Notes under the pieces: generated by a model
Databases searched by the model: none
Seen by the model: only the letters and a program-made list of their open reading frames with translations
What the model was told of the DNA's origin: nothing
Shown here: piece after piece, positions 3,436 to 5,573 of the stretch
How the letters are laid out: each line of letters begins with the position of its first letter
Numbering within the stretch: the stretch's first letter is position 1
Made by a program: the position numbers and the translations under genes
Source of the DNA: AC-37 sp045805345
GTDB lineage: Bacteria; Actinomycetota; Thermoleophilia; Solirubrobacterales; Thermoleophilaceae
Direction of reading: 5' to 3'
Length of the DNA: 5,573 nt
Assembly (NCBI GenBank): GCA_045805345.1
Contig: JBJMLK010000002.1
Location: 1 to 5,573, forward strand

Positions 3436-5573
3436 ATGCACCTGCGGTCGATCAGCCTCAAGGGCTTCAAGTCGTTCCCCGACCGGACGAAGCTCGACTT
3501 CACCCCGGGGGTCTCGGTGATCGTCGGGCCGAACGGGTCCGGCAAGTCCAACATCACCGACGCCGTGCTGTGGGCGCTCGGCGAGCAGAGCCCGCTGGCG
3601 GTGCGCGGCCAGACGATGCAGGACGTGATCTTCGCCGGCGGCCACGGGGTGCCGTCGCGCAACGCGGCTGAGGTCGAGGTGGTGATCGACAACCCCCACG
3701 GCGTCCTCGACGGGCAGTTCTCCGAGCTGTCGATCGTCCGCCGGCTCGACCGCTCGGGCGATGGCGAGTACCGCCTGAACGGCGCGCGCTGCCGGCTCGT
3801 CGACGTCCTCGAGGTCCTGTCCGACACCGGGCTCGGCAAGGAGATGCACTCGGTGGTCTCGCAGGGACGCGTCGAGGCGATCATCCACTCGAAGCCGCGC
3901 GACCGCCGGCTCCTCATCGAGGAGGCCGCCGGGCTCGGCAAGCACCGCAAGCGCCGTCGCCGTGCGCAGCTCAAGCTCGAGCGCACGCAGGACAACATCG
4001 CGCGCGTGCTCGACGTGGAGCGCGAGGCCCGGTCGCGGCTGCGGCCGCTCAAGCGCCAGGCCGAGGCGGCTGAGCTGCACGAGCGCCTGGAGCGCCAGTC
4101 GCTCGAAGCGCGCCTGGAGCTCGCGCGCGACGCCGCCGGGAGCGCGGGCCGCGAGCTCGCCGAGGCCGAGGCGGGCGCCGGCACCGCGCGCGAGCGGCTC
4201 GCCGAGGCGGAGCGGCTGCTGGGCGCGGTCGCCGAGCGGCGCGAGCGCGCGGAGGAGGAGTTCGCAGCCCACAGCCGGCGCCGCGAGGAGCTGTCGGGGC
4301 GACTGTTCGCCGCGCGCTCGGCGCAGGAGCGGATCGCGATGCGGCTCGAGCGAGCGCTCGACGTGGGAGCGCGGTCGGCCGACGTGGCCGGGCGCCTCCG
4401 CCGCGAGCGTGCGCAGCTCGAGGCCGAGCAGCGGGCGGCGCCGGAGGGATCGCCGACCGCGGACCGGGTCACGGCGCTCGACGCCGAGCTCGTGCAGATC
4501 GACGCCGAGCTGGCCGGCGCGGCCGAGCGCGAGGTCGCCGGGCTGGTCACCGAGCGCGACACCGCGGCCGCCCGCCGCGAGGAGCTCGAGTCGGCCCTCG
4601 CCGCCCGCCGCGGCGAGCTCGACGCCGCCGAGCAGGCCGCCGAGGCCGCCCGCAGGGCGCGCGGGGAGGCGGACCGGGAGGTCGAGGCCGCGCGCCGCCG
4701 CGCCGCCGAGGCCGGCGCCGAGCTGGCGGCCGTCAACCAGTTCCTGGCGAGTGCCCACGTCGCGCCGAGCGGCGGCCGGCCACTCGTCGCGGACCTTGGC
4801 GTCGAGCCCGGCTGCGAGACCGCGGTGGCCGCGGTGCTCGGGCCGCTCCTGCGCGCCGTGGTCGCGCCGACCATCGCGGACGCGGGCACGCTGCTCGACG
4901 GCGCGGGCGGCGACGGCGGCAGCGCACTCGTCGAACGTCCGGAAACCGGGTCCATGGACCCGGTAAATGGACGTTCGCCGGTCGAGGGCGCGCGCCGGAT
5001 GCTCGACCTCGTCCGCCCGGCCCCGGCCGTGGCGCCCATCGCGGAGCGTCTGCTGGCCCACGCATGGCTGGTCCCCTCGCTGGACGGCATCGGCGCTGAC
5101 TTCGACGGCATCGCGGCGACGGCCGACGGCCGCGTCTACTTCGCCGCCACCGGCGAGCTTCGCCAGGCGCCCGCCGGCGGCGACGAGCGGCTGCTCGAGC
5201 AGCGCTCGCGGCGCGAGGCGCTCGTCGCGGCGTCGGAGGACGCCGCGCGCGTCGAGGCGGCCGCGCTGGCCGCCGCACGGGAGGCGGAGCGGGCCGTGGC
5301 CGCCGCCTACGAGGGACGCGACCGGGCCGAGGCCGCGCTCCGGGCGGCGAGCCGCGAGCGCGACGACGCCGCGGAGGCCGTTCGCAGGACCGAGTGGCTG
5401 ATCGAGCGCCGACGTGAGGCGCCCGCCGAGGGCCCCGCAGCGGTCCGCCGTGCCGAGGTGGCCGCCGAGCTGCGCGCCGAGCGCCGGCTGGCCGAGCAGG
5501 CCGAGCTGGCGCGCGCCGAGCGGGTGCGCCGCATCGCCGCCCTGGGCGAGCGCGCCACCGCCGAGTCGGCGAC
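3436..5573 (+). CDS. smc: Chromosome segregation/condensation ATPase SMC (3' end beyond window)
   Basis: SMC dimers with ScpA/ScpB organise the chromosome. The first 712 codons are present; the second coiled-coil arm is cut and the C-terminal head with LSGGE signature and Walker B is not seen. MHLRSISLKGFKSFPDRTKL opens the ATPase head; Walker A is GPNGSGKSN (residues 31-39); the Q-loop is SQGRVEAI (Gln143), followed by KPRDRRLLIEEAAGLGKHRK. Residues ~170-435 are Glu/Arg/Ala/Leu-rich coiled coil. The hinge spans about 436-580 (start AVNQFLASAHVAP, core DLGVEPGCETAVAAVLGPLL, end DGRVYFAATGELRQ), after which the return arm begins. The first arm looks some 60-70 residues shorter than in Bacillus SMC. 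Residues ~500-516 in the hinge are encoded by a palindromic insertion with atypical codons. ATG 3436 is fixed by the conserved N-terminus; the nearest purine run, AGGGG 3418-3422, is 13 bases away, too far for an ideal Shine-Dalgarno. Confidence 0.96.
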   Translation, partial: MHLRSISLKGFKSFPDRTKLDFTPGVSVIVGPNGSGKSNITDAVLWALGEQSPLAVRGQTMQDVIFAGGHGVPSRNAAEVEVVIDNPHGVLDGQFSELSIVRRLDRSGDGEYRLNGARCRLVDVLEVLSDTGLGKEMHSVVSQGRVEAIIHSKPRDRRLLIEEAAGLGKHRKRRRRAQLKLERTQDNIARVLDVEREARSRLRPLKRQAEAAELHERLERQSLEARLELARDAAGSAGRELAEAEAGAGTARERLAEAERLLGAVAERRERAEEEFAAHSRRREELSGRLFAARSAQERIAMRLERALDVGARSADVAGRLRRERAQLEAEQRAAPEGSPTADRVTALDAELVQIDAELAGAAEREVAGLVTERDTAAARREELESALAARRGELDAAEQAAEAARRARGEADREVEAARRRAAEAGAELAAVNQFLASAHVAPSGGRPLVADLGVEPGCETAVAAVLGPLLRAVVAPTIADAGTLLDGAGGDGGSALVERPETGSMDPVNGRSPVEGARRMLDLVRPAPAVAPIAERLLAHAWLVPSLDGIGADFDGIAATADGRVYFAATGELRQAPAGGDERLLEQRSRREALVAASEDAARVEAAALAAAREAERAVAAAYEGRDRAEAALRAASRERDDAAEAVRRTEWLIERRREAPAEGPAAVRRAEVAAELRAERRLAEQAELARAERVRRIAALGERATAESA
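4930..4985. repeat. 46-bp palindromic element inserted in frame in the smc hinge, with GTCGA flanks
   Basis: The dyad is centred between bases 4954 and 4955. The outer arms CGAACGTCC (4932-4940) and GGACGTTCG (4969-4977) pair perfectly. The core ACCGGGTCCATGGACCCGGT (4945-4964) is a perfect 20-bp palindrome. Only the 4-base spacers 4941-4944 (GGAA) and 4965-4968 (AAAT) do not match. GTCGA occurs at 4930-4934 and again at 4981-4985, as a possible target duplication. Removing one repeat plus the intervening 46 bases (51 bases, 17 codons) restores a smooth reading SALVEGARRMLDLV. Codons within it (GAA, CGT, GAA, GTA, AAT, GGA, CGT) end in A/T, unlike the surrounding gene. The dyad itself is directly visible; the mobile origin is inference. 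Both strands read TGSMDPV across the core. Confidence 0.8.

Noticed and set aside
3962..4966. 334-codon + strand open frame inside smc
   Set aside because: It is an out-of-frame shadow of the smc coiled coil, made mostly of Arg, Ser, Ala and Pro; the smc frame holds Walker A, Q-loop and hinge and is continuous to the window end.
2556..5111. 851-codon minus-strand open frame opposite acpP, rnc and smc, and a second one at 3430-5061
   Set aside because: Their composition is Ser/Arg/Ala or Arg/Leu-rich low complexity, as expected for antisense reading of coiled-coil and nuclease genes whose + strand motifs are unmistakable.
1..5573. tRNA, rRNA, CRISPR array, insertion sequence with transposase, or replication origin
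   Set aside because: I saw no cloverleaf, regularly spaced repeat, transposase motif or origin-like box cluster; apart from short junctions the whole window is protein-coding on the + strand.

Overview
The window is a very GC-rich stretch (by eye well above 70% G+C, third codon positions almost all G or C) with every recognisable gene on the + strand. Protein style (Ala/Arg/Glu-rich, PlsX beginning IALDANGADRGP, RNase III with an ERLAFLGD signature) and gene starts with little or no Shine-Dalgarno sequence suggest an actinobacterium, most likely Thermoleophilia/Solirubrobacterales. That placement is inference from sequence style, not from a search.

Layout: (1) the last ~18 codons of an unidentified gene (to 56). 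(2) A multi-pass membrane protein of the polysaccharide/oligosaccharide flippase family (about 57/101-1243). (3) After a short, locally AT-rich junction with a promoter-like motif, a compact conserved block: rpmF (ribosomal protein L32, 1268-1462), plsX (phosphate acyltransferase, 1473-2468), acpP (acyl carrier protein, 2465-2719), rnc (RNase III, best start a CTG at 2724, to 3419) and smc (chromosome condensation ATPase, 3436 to beyond the window end). Genes in the block are separated by 4 to 16 bases or overlap by 4, so it probably behaves as an operon with extra internal promoters. There is no gene-free stretch longer than ~50 bases.

The block joins ribosome assembly (L32), entry into phospholipid synthesis (PlsX with its thioester-carrier partner ACP), double-stranded RNA processing (RNase III) and chromosome organisation (SMC). 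It resembles the Firmicute rpmF-plsX-fab-acpP-rnc-smc cluster stripped of fabD/fabG, and lacks the mutM often found between rnc and smc in actinobacteria. A flippase stands where the DUF177 (YceD) gene usually precedes rpmF.

The most striking item is a 46-bp nearly perfect palindrome (4932-4977) inside the hinge-coding part of smc. Its codon use is foreign to the gene, it is flanked by a 5-bp direct repeat, and it adds what looks like exactly 17 in-frame codons. It looks like a small palindromic mobile or repeat element that has become protein-coding. Second, the RNase III has replaced two of the four family metal-binding acidic residues (Ala and Ser in place of Glu and Asp) and seems to start at CTG. 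Third, all five CTAG tetramers found by eye lie at gene junctions, several forming TANNNT -10-like motifs placed for leaderless or near-leaderless transcripts.
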